Shown here in pieces: positions 22,320 through 32,162 of a stretch of 64,000 nucleotides of DNA. Under the pieces are notes generated by a model that searched no databases, was not told where the DNA came from, and worked only from the letters and a program-made list of their open reading frames with translations. How positions within the stretch are numbered: the first letter of the stretch is position 1; each line of letters begins with the position of its first letter. Origin of the DNA: Dryomyza anilis (lineage: Eukaryota > Arthropoda > Insecta > Diptera > Dryomyzidae); assembly GCA_951804985.1 (NCBI GenBank), contig OX638131.1, positions 91,090,349 through 91,154,348 on the forward strand, written 5' to 3'. A program made the translations under genes and the position numbers.

Positions 22320-23560
22320 GTAACATATTGTTATTCTTAAAAAAAGCATTTGTTTCAATATTTTGACTTCAAGCTAGCCTACAGAAGGATTTTTTCTCTC
22401 TTGAATATAGTTTTTTTTTTTCTAATAAATTGACATATTTTTCATATATTTTCCACTTTCCGCCAGAAATTTTAATTTTTTGATTTTCGAGATAGACTTA
22501 ACTCGTGGCTCATAGTGTAGTTTTTGTTTTATTATATAGAAAAAAATTATTTAGAAAATTATGTAGAAATTAATATTTTTTATGTCGCATAAATTATGGC
22601 TACATGTAAAATGTTGCAAATATATAGTACCATATTTGCACTTCACTATTTTAAAATCGGTATGTGTTTCCTTAATTTGTTTGAAGTTCTATAGCACGTT
22701 TTGGAAATGTAATTTTATCCAAATGGATATAAAATTGTATATAGCACGTTTTGGAATTACATTTTCGAAAAAAATAATGTTTTGGAAATAAAGTGTTATT
22801 TTAAAGTCAAATAACTTTGAAAATGGTCTACTTTGAGACCTTATTTTATTTTTACTTATTCGACACCTAAGGACTAACAATAGTACATAAATAACGTTTT
22901 TTTTCGAATTTGGATGGTACCTTTTGGAAATGAGCTCCTCAATTGTACTAGGAGGTGCATTTCTGCGGCAATATGAAATAAAAGCATAAGTATATGTTTT
23001 GAACTTTCCAGGAGAGCATCTTTAAACTTTACAACTAATTCCGAAAATTATTTTAAAAAATATTTTAAATATCTGCAAAATGTTGTTAGAATTTTTATTT
23101 TGAAATTTTTTTTTTAAATAATAACTATTTAATAAATAATTTACGTTTTTTGCTTGTATCTAAGCAACTATGGGAATGATCAGTATCAAAATTTGACACA
23201 CAACTAATTCGTATATCAGGATTACAATGGTTATATTTACTGGTATAATTTGACTACAAAATTTCGTTACACAAATTTTTATTTCATATGAAATACCATG
23301 TCTTATTTGACTTTTAAAATTTCGAAATTTATTTAAATTACGTCACTCTAATAGTCTTTCAGTAAATCTTTAAAACAAAATTTTACACAACTAAAGCCAT
23401 TTTCAGAATCAGTATAACAACTACATCCAAAAGTAGTTGCAACTATACTGCTCAAAATAAATTAAAAAACATATTCTAAGGTGAATTATAACAATACGTT
23501 TTAAATTTTATAACTATACCTTGAATACTTTTCGAGTTATTAGTTCCGAAAAAGTTATAT
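22320..23560. other. Intergenic AT-rich DNA, no gene seen
   Basis: No coding potential. The motif ATAGCACGTTTTGGAAAT recurs near 22,692 and 22,740 and, diverged, at 21,078-21,150, suggesting an old dispersed repeat. Confidence 0.5.
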
Positions 23561-23569
23561 AAAAGTGAC

Positions 23570-23725
23570 TTGTATGGGAGGTGGGCGTGTCCGTTGACCG
23601 ATTTGGCTCATTTTCAAACTCAGTTCCTACTTTTGGCTAAAATATATTGAGACGAAATTTCATCAAATTCTGATCAGTATTTCTCAAGTTATTCTGTATT
23701 CGGACAGCAAGACAGCAAGACAGCA

Positions 23726-23793
<68 letters not shown>

Positions 23794-23935
23794 GGACATG
23801 GCTAAACGGACTCGGGTAGTGATGCTGATCAAGAATATATATACTTTTCCATACCGGACACGCCTCCTAAGGGGCGTTACAATATATGCACAAAGTTAAT
23901 ATACCCTGTACCTCATAGGTGTAGGGTATAAATAT
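23570..23935 (-). mobile_element. Mini-me-like retroposon (GACA/GACG microsatellite plus conserved core)
   Basis: Order: AGGTGGGCGTGTCCGTTGACC, a (GACA)n/(GACG)n microsatellite (23,695-23,790), the core ATGGCTAAACGGACTCGGGT ... TGATGCTGATCAAGAA, a TATATATA run, then TATACCCTGTACC ... GTGTAGGGTATAAA. A short core flanked by (GTCY)n and (TA)n is the hallmark of dipteran mini-me elements, read here on the minus strand. Confidence 0.7.
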
Positions 23936-23939
23936 ATAT

Positions 23940-24261
23940 GAAAGTTAGTACAAATAACATTATTTAAAAAAGAGAAAATATATTTAGAATTTTTACGTAT
24001 TATTCTACATATAACGTATTATCCTAAGGGCTAATAAAATAAACACATTCTATACATTGCTCATATTTCTAGGTTTATTAATTAATATATTTTTTATATT
24101 TTTGTGAACTTTTTTAGTCCATTGCATTTATTTTTTTTACATTTTTGAGTTCTTTTTGAACTATTAATATCGTTAAGAAAATTTTACAATACATTTTTTG
24201 TAACACAGTTCATACATTCCACATTTTCTTTTTAACTTCTTTGATATTTTTTATACAAAAT
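23940..24261. other. Probable Rh5 3' flank
   Basis: AT-rich, no genes. It should contain the 3' UTR of the minus-strand opsin gene. No polyadenylation site can be singled out. Confidence 0.4.
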
Positions 24262-24475
24262 TTAATTATCAACCGCAATCGTGCCCGAATCCGCATCACT
24301 GGTACTGCCTGTGCCCACCGAAACATTTTTCTCACGCACTCCCAGCCAGGGCAGACGTCGTTCCAGCTCTAGACGATACTTAGGATGACTCGCCGCATAG
24401 ACCCATGGATCGGCGCAGGAGACCATTTTAGCCATAGTCGCCGGCAACATGGAAACAAACGGCGTTATTAAATAA
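24262..24475 (-). CDS. Rh5: Rh5 last exon: TM7 and cytoplasmic tail
   Basis: 214 bp, acceptor TTTACAG. It encodes YLITPFVSMLPATMAKMVSC with the chromophore-binding Lys, then DPWVYAASHPKYRLELERRL and a Ser/Thr-rich tail suited to phosphorylation. Stop TAA at 24,262-24,264. Confidence 0.95.
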
Positions 24476-26034
24476 CTGTAAATGTTATAAATATTATGGT
24501 TTTTATTTTCATTTAAAGTACACATTAACCCACCTATAACCATAGGTACCCAGCAGTGCGACCGTGGCATAAGGTGTCCAAGCAAAAACATACAACAGAT
24601 AAATGACCATTGCCGCCTTTGCAATGCGCATCTCCACACTCATGGCCGCCGTATTCGGATTTGCAGATAACGATTTGACATTCATTTTACGCGCCTGTTC
24701 GGCCAACATAGCCTCGTGTTGACGCACGTGCAGAAACAGTTTTCCGTAATAGGCACAGATCATAAACATCGGAATGCAGTAGGCCCAGAAGAACATGGCA
24801 CGTATAAAGAAACGCGTCTCATCGTCGTTGGACAGATAGTCGAAGGAACATGTTGTAAGATAGCCCTCTGTGGTGAGTTCAAAACCATTTTTAAAACTTA
24901 TAAATAGCAAAATATTGTATGACATATCATGCAATAATACCCGGTATATAACGTCCCCAAATGTGAAAGAATGGCAAAACGGAAAATGGTACTGTCCAGA
25001 GCCAGGTGAATGTTATTAAAATTCCAATTTGCACCATGTTCAGGCGGCCATCGATGGGATTTGAAATTGTTCTAGGTTATGAAAAGGTGTCATTTAAGTG
25101 AATTGTAAGGTTAAAATATAAAAAAATGAAATATATCATTGATATTTTTGGATTAGAAATTTTTTTCTTTAAAGTTCCAATACAAAATTTAGTTTGTTTG
25201 GTCTTTATTGGACCCTACATTTAGTATTGAAATAATAGTTTTTAATACAATTTTTTTTTTTGACATTTTATATAAACTCACCTGTAACGATCGTAAGCTA
25301 TAAAACCATTTGTAATCGCACCACCCAAACCCGAAATTGAACCACAGACCGCATATATATCACACCCTAGATCGCCGCCCACAAAATAGCCCATTATAGT
25401 ATTTAGCAAATAGTAGGGCATATTGATACTCATGACCAGATCAAATACCGCCAAATTAATAATCAATAAATTTGAAGGCGTACGTAGATTTTTAGAGCTG
25501 TGTGTAAAAAATAGTATTAATTAAAATATTCAGAATTCAGAAGAAATTCAAATAGTCCTTGTAAAAGTAAAACTTACCAAATAAAAAAATGCTCAAAAAT
25601 ATAAATTGATTAATTAAACATAAATGCCAGTCCGAAACATTAACGTTTCGTATATATATAAATATATATATAAATATAAATATTGGATTCCAAAAATGGG
25701 AAATATAAAAAAAAGTAGTTGGTACGTTTTACCTTTGAAGGGAGCATATAAAAATTTGAAATATCTCGTTATTTTTTCAAGAGTAGTAATCGAGTTTTTC
25801 TATTGTTATATTTAAAAAGTTCTCAAAAATATTCACGTTGAAAATATCCATATAACCAGTCCATTGCCAAAGAGCGAAGCAAATATCATCACAAAGTAGC
25901 CAATAAAAAAGAATGCCGTATAGTAGATCTCGGGTGAAGGAAAACCGCGCCAATGCGAATGCACCAAATGTTGCAATTCGATGGGATAATTCCAGCCGAG
26001 GTTCGGTAAGGCGGGTGAATCATTGCCATTGGTA
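24262..26034 (-). CDS. Rh5: Rh5: blue-class rhodopsin (spliced gene, first exon missing)
   Basis: A seven-transmembrane visual pigment of photoreceptor rhabdomeres that signals through Gq and phospholipase C. Exons in coding order: 26034-25837, 25497-25282, 25071-24941, 24867-24534, 24475-24262. All introns are GT-AG with consistent phases, giving about 364 residues; fly Rh5 is 382. Visible hallmarks: LRTPSNLL, AYDRYR (the DRY-type motif), PEGYLTTCSFDYL (second extracellular loop with the disulfide Cys), AEQARKMNVKSL, and the retinal Schiff-base Lys in AKMVSCADPWVY. SHPKYRLELERRLPWLGVRE is near the C terminus. HxHWRGF, VGGDLGCDIYA and the C-terminal part match Rh5 rather than Rh3, Rh4, Rh1, Rh2 or Rh6. 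The first identified exon begins mid-codon, so a short upstream exon with the start Met is needed; I could not locate it. Confidence 0.93.
24534..24867 (-). CDS. Rh5: Rh5 exon: loop 2, TM5, loop 3, TM6
   Basis: 334 bp. GYLTTCSFDYLSNDDETRFF, TM5 (AMFFWAYCIPMFMICAYYG), the AEQARKMNVKSLSANPN cytoplasmic loop, EMRIAKAAM, and TM6 (FAWTPYATVALLGTYG). Donor GTGGGT, acceptor CACCACAG. Confidence 0.95.
24941..25071 (-). CDS. Rh5: Rh5 exon: intracellular loop 2 and TM4
   Basis: 131 bp. TISNPIDGRLNMVQIGILIT, TM4 (FTWLWTVPFSVLPFFHIWG) and RYIP, leaving one base of the Glu codon. Donor GTATTA, acceptor ACCTAG. Confidence 0.94.
25282..25497 (-). CDS. Rh5: Rh5 exon: TM2, TM3 and DRY-type motif
   Basis: 216 bp. 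SKNLRTPSNLLIINLAVFDL, then VMSINMPYYLLNTIMGYFVG, GDLGCDIYAVCGSISGLG and AITNGFIAYDRYR. In the TM2 stretch Asn occupies the position where fly UV opsins carry the tuning Lys, consistent with a blue-absorbing pigment. Donor GTGAGT, acceptor CACACAG. Confidence 0.95.
25837..26034 (-). CDS. Rh5: Rh5 exon: N-terminal extracellular segment and TM1
   Basis: 198 bp. TNGNDSPALPNLGWNYPIEL, QHLVHSHWRGFPSPEIYYT, then TM1 (FFIGYFVMIFASLFGNGLVI) and WIFST. The N-glycosylation sequon candidate N-D-S is at the start. TTTATTTTTAG just upstream is a convincing acceptor, so an in-frame upstream ATG-like reading is probably intronic. Confidence 0.9.
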
Positions 26035-26140
26035 CTAAAAATAAAATTGTTAAACAAAACTATTAATTTAAAATTTTAAATTCTCAAATTTAAACATTTA
26101 AAGTTTTAAATTTAATTCAGTATTAAATTGATTCACACAA

Positions 26141-26552
26141 AAAAAATTTCACCAACAATCAGTATTCATCATATTGATGATTTCATTCATTGAACTAAAA
26201 TCGTATTTTTTAAATGTTTTTCATTTTCATTATTGTTATAACATCAAATTTCCATTAAAAATGTGTCTTCATTTATGTATTTATAATTCCCATAAGATTT
26301 ATGATATTTAAAATAATATAGTTTGATGAACAAAATTCCTCAATATGATGTTCACTTTTTCTTTAATATGATGAAATGGAGTCTTCGAATAATTAGAAAT
26401 TAAATATTATACATCCTTTAAGAAATATTAATACATAAATGTGTAAATGGTGACAAATTTTTGTTTGAAATTAAAAATGAAAAAAAAATACGATTTTGAT
26501 TCAATGAATTAATTCATCATTATGATGAATCCAGGTTGTTGGTGAAATTTTT
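26141..26552. mobile_element. MITE with long terminal inverted repeats
   Basis: AAAAAATTTCACCAACAA at 26,141 is mirrored by TTGTTGGTGAAATTTTT at 26,536-26,552. The inverted similarity continues inward for about 80 bp (ATTCATCATATTGATGA, TTCATTCATTGAA-TAAAATCGTATTTTTT). About 412 bp, no coding capacity. It lies 107 bp from the first identified Rh5 exon, inside intron 1 or the 5' flank. Confidence 0.8.
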
Positions 26553-26559
26553 GGTGAAA

Positions 26560-27280
26560 TTTGTTGAGTATTGTTTTTGAATTCATATACAATTTTTTAA
26601 AAACCTTTCTGCATATAGTTTCAACCCACGCGGCCATGTCTCCGATGACTTGAGGCTTTCTCGAATATTTTCGAAATTAAACTTCGATCTCGTTGCATTA
26701 TAGAATATAATTTTTAAATTTTCACCTACGTATTTAACAAGATACGAAATTTAAACATTTATCCCATCGATATCGCTATATTTTTCAAAGCAATCTCGAA
26801 CTTAGTTTTATTTTTTTATTGATATGGTTCCGATTTAAAATTTTGTCTCGTACCGTAAAATTCCGACAATTCACATCGATATATATCTACCAGCGTCCAA
26901 TCTGACGCTTGATAACGCTACGAGAAAGTGTCCAATTCTCCTGCTCGCATTGATCTTTATAACGATATCGAAGTTTAGGAATTTAAGTTAACTCGTGTTG
27001 ACGAATCTGATTTTAATTTTAAATAGATTGTATATTTGTAAATTTCTGTATTTAAATTGACTCTTAATCTAAACAATTTGAACTATGCTGAATTCCAAAT
27101 TCCATTTTTATTTTACCATTTCGGTATACGATATTCACCTTTGTTTATTCTGAATACAATTTACGTTTATAAATTTTATAAAACGTTTTGTAGAGAAGTT
27201 TATAGAGAAGATAGACTATTCTGAAATGAATTGAATGTTTGGAATTTAAATTGTCTGGATTTGAATTCAAATTTACATTT
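26560..27280. other. Intergenic or Rh5 5' region, no gene seen
   Basis: AT-rich. The missing Rh5 first exon and promoter should lie somewhere between 26,040 and about 29,000. I looked for a short ATG-to-donor segment on the minus strand ending two bases into a codon and found no convincing one. Confidence 0.4.
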
Positions 27281-27283
27281 TTA

Positions 27284-27900
27284 TACCCTACACTAAGAGT
27301 GAAAGGGTATATTCAGTTTGGTACGCCGTTTGTAACACCCAGAAGGAAGCATCTCCGGTATGGAAAAGTATATATATTCTTGATCAGCATGACCTCCTGA
27401 GTCGATTTAGCGATGTCAGTCTGTCCGTCTGTCTGTTGAAATCACGATTACAGAAAAACTAGAAGACCTAAATAAATGAAACTCCTAATTTAGATTACTT
27501 CTATATCTGCTGTCTATCAGTGAAAATGGGCATAATCAGTCCATTATGACCTGTGAACCGACCACTTATGTTCAAATTTATCATATAAAACACATCTACT
27601 GGTGAATTTTCAGGTAAATTTTTTTTGTCAAATATATATTGACTTCATGCTCAAATACATGAAAACGATGTTCTCCCGCGAAACGACTTATGGTTCCCAA
27701 AAAAAAAAAATCGAATCGAATCGAATCGGTGCACCTACCCATATGTAAATATGGGTTTCAAATGAATGGAAATTCTTTAGCGATTGAAAGTTTGTAGTTA
27801 TTTTCAGGATTCGTATACCCTGGTGACCTATATTCAACTTTGAAAGGTAACCACACATATGTGTAGGGTATTTATAGTCGGCTTAGACCGACTATAATTT
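27284..27900 (+). mobile_element. Mini-me-like retroposon, second copy
   Basis: TATACCCTACACTAAGAGTG at the left, TATATATATTCTTGATCAGC plus CGAGTCGATTTAGCGATGTC (the core), then a short GTCTGTCC run. The right side is GTGTAGGGTATTTATAGTCG and a small hairpin (TATAGTCGG-CTTAGA-CCGACTATA). Same architecture as the copy at 23,570-23,935, opposite orientation. Confidence 0.7.
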
Positions 27901-29715
27901 TGATAATCCTAACTATTATAATAACAGCTACTACAAAATGTCCCTACTTTAAAATTTCCCATGTGATCTAATCTTCCCTACTGGTTTGTCTTTTTGCAAA
28001 CATTGTTTCCAGTTTAGAAATGAAGTTTATCTTCGTCTAAAAACATACATATTGATTAATCTGATTTTTGTGTACCTCTTTCTAACTTAAATTGTCTTTT
28101 CGGTATTTAGTGTGTCGAGTTCAAATTGACTATAATTGATTTAATGACTCCTTCTGAGATGAATTTAATATTATTTCAATTCAGTTCAATATTATTTAAA
28201 TTTAATTTTCCACTAATTCTGACACAATTTGACTATTCTGAATTTAGATTGTCTCTATTTTCAATTCATATCAATTAGACCGTTTCAGAATGCAACTTAC
28301 TATTTTTTGAAATTTATTCTGACAAAAACCATTTAGTCTAGATTTTGGAATTCTCTTTTACCCTCTTTATAATATAACTCTTCTGCACAAATTAGGTCAA
28401 AATGACAGAATTTTTCTGGAAAATCGCGATTTTTCGTATTTTTTTTGTTGAAATATTCGTATTGAGCGGAAACTTTACACTATCTTCAACTATATATACT
28501 ATATAGTTATGGATATAAAAGAAATAAAAAGTGTTTATGTTTTCTCTCACTGTACATTTTTATTTTTTATATAGGTGCTTTGAAATTGTGGGTCATTTTG
28601 ACCCCACACCATTTTTCTTGTTTTCAAGATGGCACATATATAAATTATTTTTTTTTTTTAATATTGTTCGAGTATATTAAATATATACTGAAAAGTAGAA
28701 AGTTTGTCACTGGAAGAACGTGGTACCATTGAATATGTCTGTAAATTATTCCGCAAAAGATATATTTGTACTATGGCACTAACATCCCCCACCACCATTT
28801 TTCCCATCAACAATGCACAGTGAAAACTTCAATATGCTTACGATTCGTTAGCTCTGAGAAGAGAGAAGATTGACTTACGCCCCGGTCATGTATTTCCCGG
28901 TGACAACGATATCGGCTTCAAATCGTTTGAATATCGGTTGAAAATCGTGTGACTACAATTTTTAATTCATGTATCAAACGAAACGTAGAGTATTTCCATT
29001 TGAGAATTTTTTTGTTGCCAGCATATAAATCATAGGACAAAGTAAAAAAAAATGTGTGTATGAAAAATAGTTGGCAAAACAAAAATATTAAACAAATGTT
29101 CGAGCCAAACAAACGAAACTTTTGAAATACGTTAAACCAATTTTAGACGAAGGGAACTGGAAACGATTCGTAGTAATACCATAATAAAAAGATACATGAT
29201 TAGGGAGTAAATTTTTTAAAAATTGTTTTTTGTATATATTCATTTCTGTTTTAAACAATAGAAGAAACATTTATTTAATAAAATATAAAATGATTTTAAA
29301 TCCAATTGAATATTAATAGCAATGAGTGGGTTAATTTGACTCATTTTGTATATAAGGGGTATGTTTGCAATTTTTACAGAAGAGTTATGTGACTGTTCTG
29401 AATTCAATAAACCGCTTTTTGAGTCCAATAGCCCTTTTCGAAGTTTAATTTGCATTGTACTGTTTCTTCAACGTTTCAATTCGTCGTTTTCTGAATAATT
29501 TGATTATATCTGTGTGACATGTTTGATTATTTCTAAGACACTATTTTTGACTATTATAAATATCACATTTATTTCTTTATCCCTTTCCATTAAACCGTTT
29601 TGTAATTTAATTATTAAGCTTTCTGAAATCAATTTCAATACTTCTATATTATTAATAAATTTTAATCATTTCTCAATTCAGTTTGATTATAATAGTTTGG
29701 CACTACAGTCCTATA
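27901..29715. other. Intergenic AT-rich DNA, no gene seen
   Basis: Long stretches read as degraded low-complexity sequence with recurrent TCTGAATT / TTTGACTATT motifs (27,000-28,350 and 29,400-30,120), suggesting an ancient repeat. No open frame of note. Confidence 0.5.
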
Positions 29716-29719
29716 AGAA

Positions 29720-29941
29720 CTGAGCACAGCTCACCATTCTGAGCTGTGCTCACTCCGAACGGTGAGTGAGAGTTTTTCATAGGCAATGTTTGTACTTTCG
29801 TAGGTTTGCCATTTACTGCCGAGAGGTAGCGCGGTATAGAAAAATGGTTCTATGAAAAGATGTTGTTAGCCCCAGTCCAGACTTGAACCGGGGACCTTTC
29901 GGCTCGCAGTCCAACGCACTAACCACTGAGCTACCGCGGCT
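29720..29941 (-). mobile_element. tRNA-derived SINE
   Basis: Read on the minus strand it starts GCCGCGGTAGCTCAGTGGTT, whose TAGCTCAGTGG is a pol III A box. GGTTCAAGTCT follows about 35 bases on as a B box. A tRNA-unrelated body follows, ending in a perfect 13-bp hairpin (TGAGCACAGCTCA / TGAGCTGTGCTCA, 29,721-29,752). The tRNA fold is degenerate and has no matching acceptor stem, so it is a SINE head rather than a working tRNA. A shorter copy lies at 20,511-20,558. Confidence 0.75.
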
Positions 29942-30720
29942 TGATTATATTGAATGTATTTTGGCCCATTCTGTAATAAATTTAATTATTCTTAATTCGA
30001 AATTATGCTTTTTTCTATTTCTATTTCTATTCCATTTTTGCAGTTCCGAATTTCAATATGCTTCTTTCTCACCACAATTTCACTGTACTAAATTTAATTA
30101 TCCTTTTTCCCAATTCAATCTGAAAATGGTGTTGTAAATCATTTAATAACATCATTCATATTTACCTATTTAGAAAATCCGTATACTGTTCCGGTCCAAA
30201 TGTTGATCTTTTTATCAAATGCATTTTGTTTTTATAATTTTATTTTGAGTTGTTCATTGTACAAAATTCAAAAATATTTGAACGTATAACATGTTCTCAG
30301 TTTATATGAAACCTTTAAGAAAACTTTACAAAAGAATTCCTTTGTTACGGACTGCGGCTAAAGAAAGACTTGTCATGTTCTTGAAATGCTAGTCTTTTAT
30401 ATGTTCATTTCAATACCTCTAAGTAGCTTAAGAAGTAAACTATAGTCATTGCTTAAGCAAATTCTTTTGCGGATTATCGCTTAATACAGGTATTTCGCAT
30501 TGCATATTTTTAGGCGCTAAGACATTGATATTAGTAAATTGTAAAATATAAATGTGTATGTTATACATTGTAAACGAATACAATAAATGTTGTCAATTTT
30601 AGCAATACCACGACCATTTTTAATAGTACTCTAAATATTTTCACTACAGATTTTAATTATTTTGATTGGTAGAATGAAAATACTTATGTAGAAAATAATT
30701 GTTGAAATGATAAAACATAG

Positions 30721-31085
30721 TTGGAAAAAAATGTCCAATAATGCAAATGGGTTCTGGCCAAATCCCAATGGAACCAATTTTTTCCAAAAAAATAGCAAAT
30801 AAAGCAATTAGATTCTGGCCAAATCCCAAAGGAACGAATTTATCCTAAATAAAAATGTCCAATTACGCAAACGGGTTGTTGCCAAATCTCAAATGAATTT
30901 ATTGTTCCAAAAAATTCCAAAGACGCATGAAGGTTCTGGCCAAATTGCATCTGCAAATGTATCTATGCCCATTGGAACAGTTTCATAAAAAAAGTTCCAA
31001 TGACGCACCTGTATGTGAATCTATTATTCATTGGAACAGTTTTATCAAAAAATGTCCAATGACACACCTGGAAACCATGTACTTA
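30721..31085. repeat. Degenerate 60-65 bp tandem array related to the 10-kb foldback element
   Basis: About six units of the form AAAAAAGTTCCAATGACGCA-CCTG alternating with CCATTGGAACAGTTT or TTCTGGCCAAATCCCAAT. The AAAAAAGTTCCAATGACGCA block is shared with the inverted half of the array at 10,425-10,955, but the units have diverged. Confidence 0.6.
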
Positions 31086-31221
31086 TTGAAAAATCAACAA
31101 ATTTGGTCATAATACATTACCACCTTCATCATCAACATTTTGTTTGTTCTTACCCACAAATTTGACGATAGATATCTGTATCCAAAATACATATATGCTT
31201 TTATTCGTGGTGAAATTTAAA

Positions 31222-32154
31222 GGGATCCGTACGAAATATCGAAAAAAAAAATGTCGAAACCTTAAAATGTCGAAATTATAAAAGCCTTAAAACGCCGAAA
31301 CAATATTTGTCCGAATCACAAAATGTCGAAAAATATTTTAAAGCTAGAAAATGTCGACAAATTGTTTAAACTATAAATACAAAAACATTTTTTTTATGGG
31401 ATCAAAAAATGTCGTAAATTAAAATGCCGAAATATCAAAATGTTAAAATACAAATTTCAAATCCTATATGAGCAAGTCCACACCAAATTTCGTAGGATTT
31501 GCAACTCACTCTCTTCGATTTCAATGATATTTTGGCAACTGAGAAAGGGTATCGGGATCTGCATTCACCATTTTTTTCCGACCACTATTTCCAAAGATAT
31601 CACTTTTTCCAGTCCAGATACAGATACAGTCCAAAGTTAAAAAATTGTCAATGATAACTTTAGTATGGTGATTCCTATTAAAATATCTCTTGATGCTAGA
31701 AACTTTGATAAGGTTTCGTTTTAAAACTAATGAAACAATCTTTTGGAAAATTCTTCTTAACATGTACATATGACCAATGGTCGTTATCCTTGAACTTCGA
31801 ATTGCATGTCCTTAAAAAAAGTATTAAAAAAAAAAATCGAAATTTTTGTTGATTTTTTATAAGTGTTGAAGCTAAATTCCAAGATGGTGTTTTGAAGGCA
31901 GCATATTTAAAAAGCTCCGCATGAATCCTAGAGTATCTAAAAATCAGAATTCGTTCTTTTTTAATACCTTTATCTTCTAGTTTTTTCGACATTTTCCATA
32001 ATTTTTTCGTTTTCAACATTTATTTTTTCGACATTTTGGTTTTCGACATTTTTGTTTTCGACATTTTCAGGTTTCGGCATTTTTATTTTTTACATTTTTG
32101 TCTTCGGTATTTTTAGTTTCGATATTTTAAATTTCGACTTATCGTACCAGACCC
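31222..32154. mobile_element. TIR element with AATGTCGAAA-repeat arms and 8-bp target duplication
   Basis: Left end GGGATCCGTACGAAATATCG and right end (reverse complement) GGGTCTGGTACGATAAGTCG are similar. Both arms, about 200 bp, are built of a degenerate 12-13 bp unit AAAATGTCGAAA in opposite orientation. AATTTAAA directly precedes the left GGG (31,214-31,221) and directly follows the right CCC (32,155-32,162), an 8-bp target-site duplication. The middle 530 bp has no recognisable transposase, so it is non-autonomous. Confidence 0.75.
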
Positions 32155-32162
32155 AATTTAAA

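Noticed and set aside
25833..26057. Alternative Rh5 start reading M-F-N-N-F-I-F-S directly before TNGND
   Set aside because: TTTATTTTTAG immediately before the conserved exon is a good splice acceptor and the upstream residues resemble no opsin N terminus.
29880..29941. Functional tRNA gene
   Set aside because: A and B boxes are present, but the acceptor stem does not pair and a SINE body follows; a second degraded copy occurs at 20,511.
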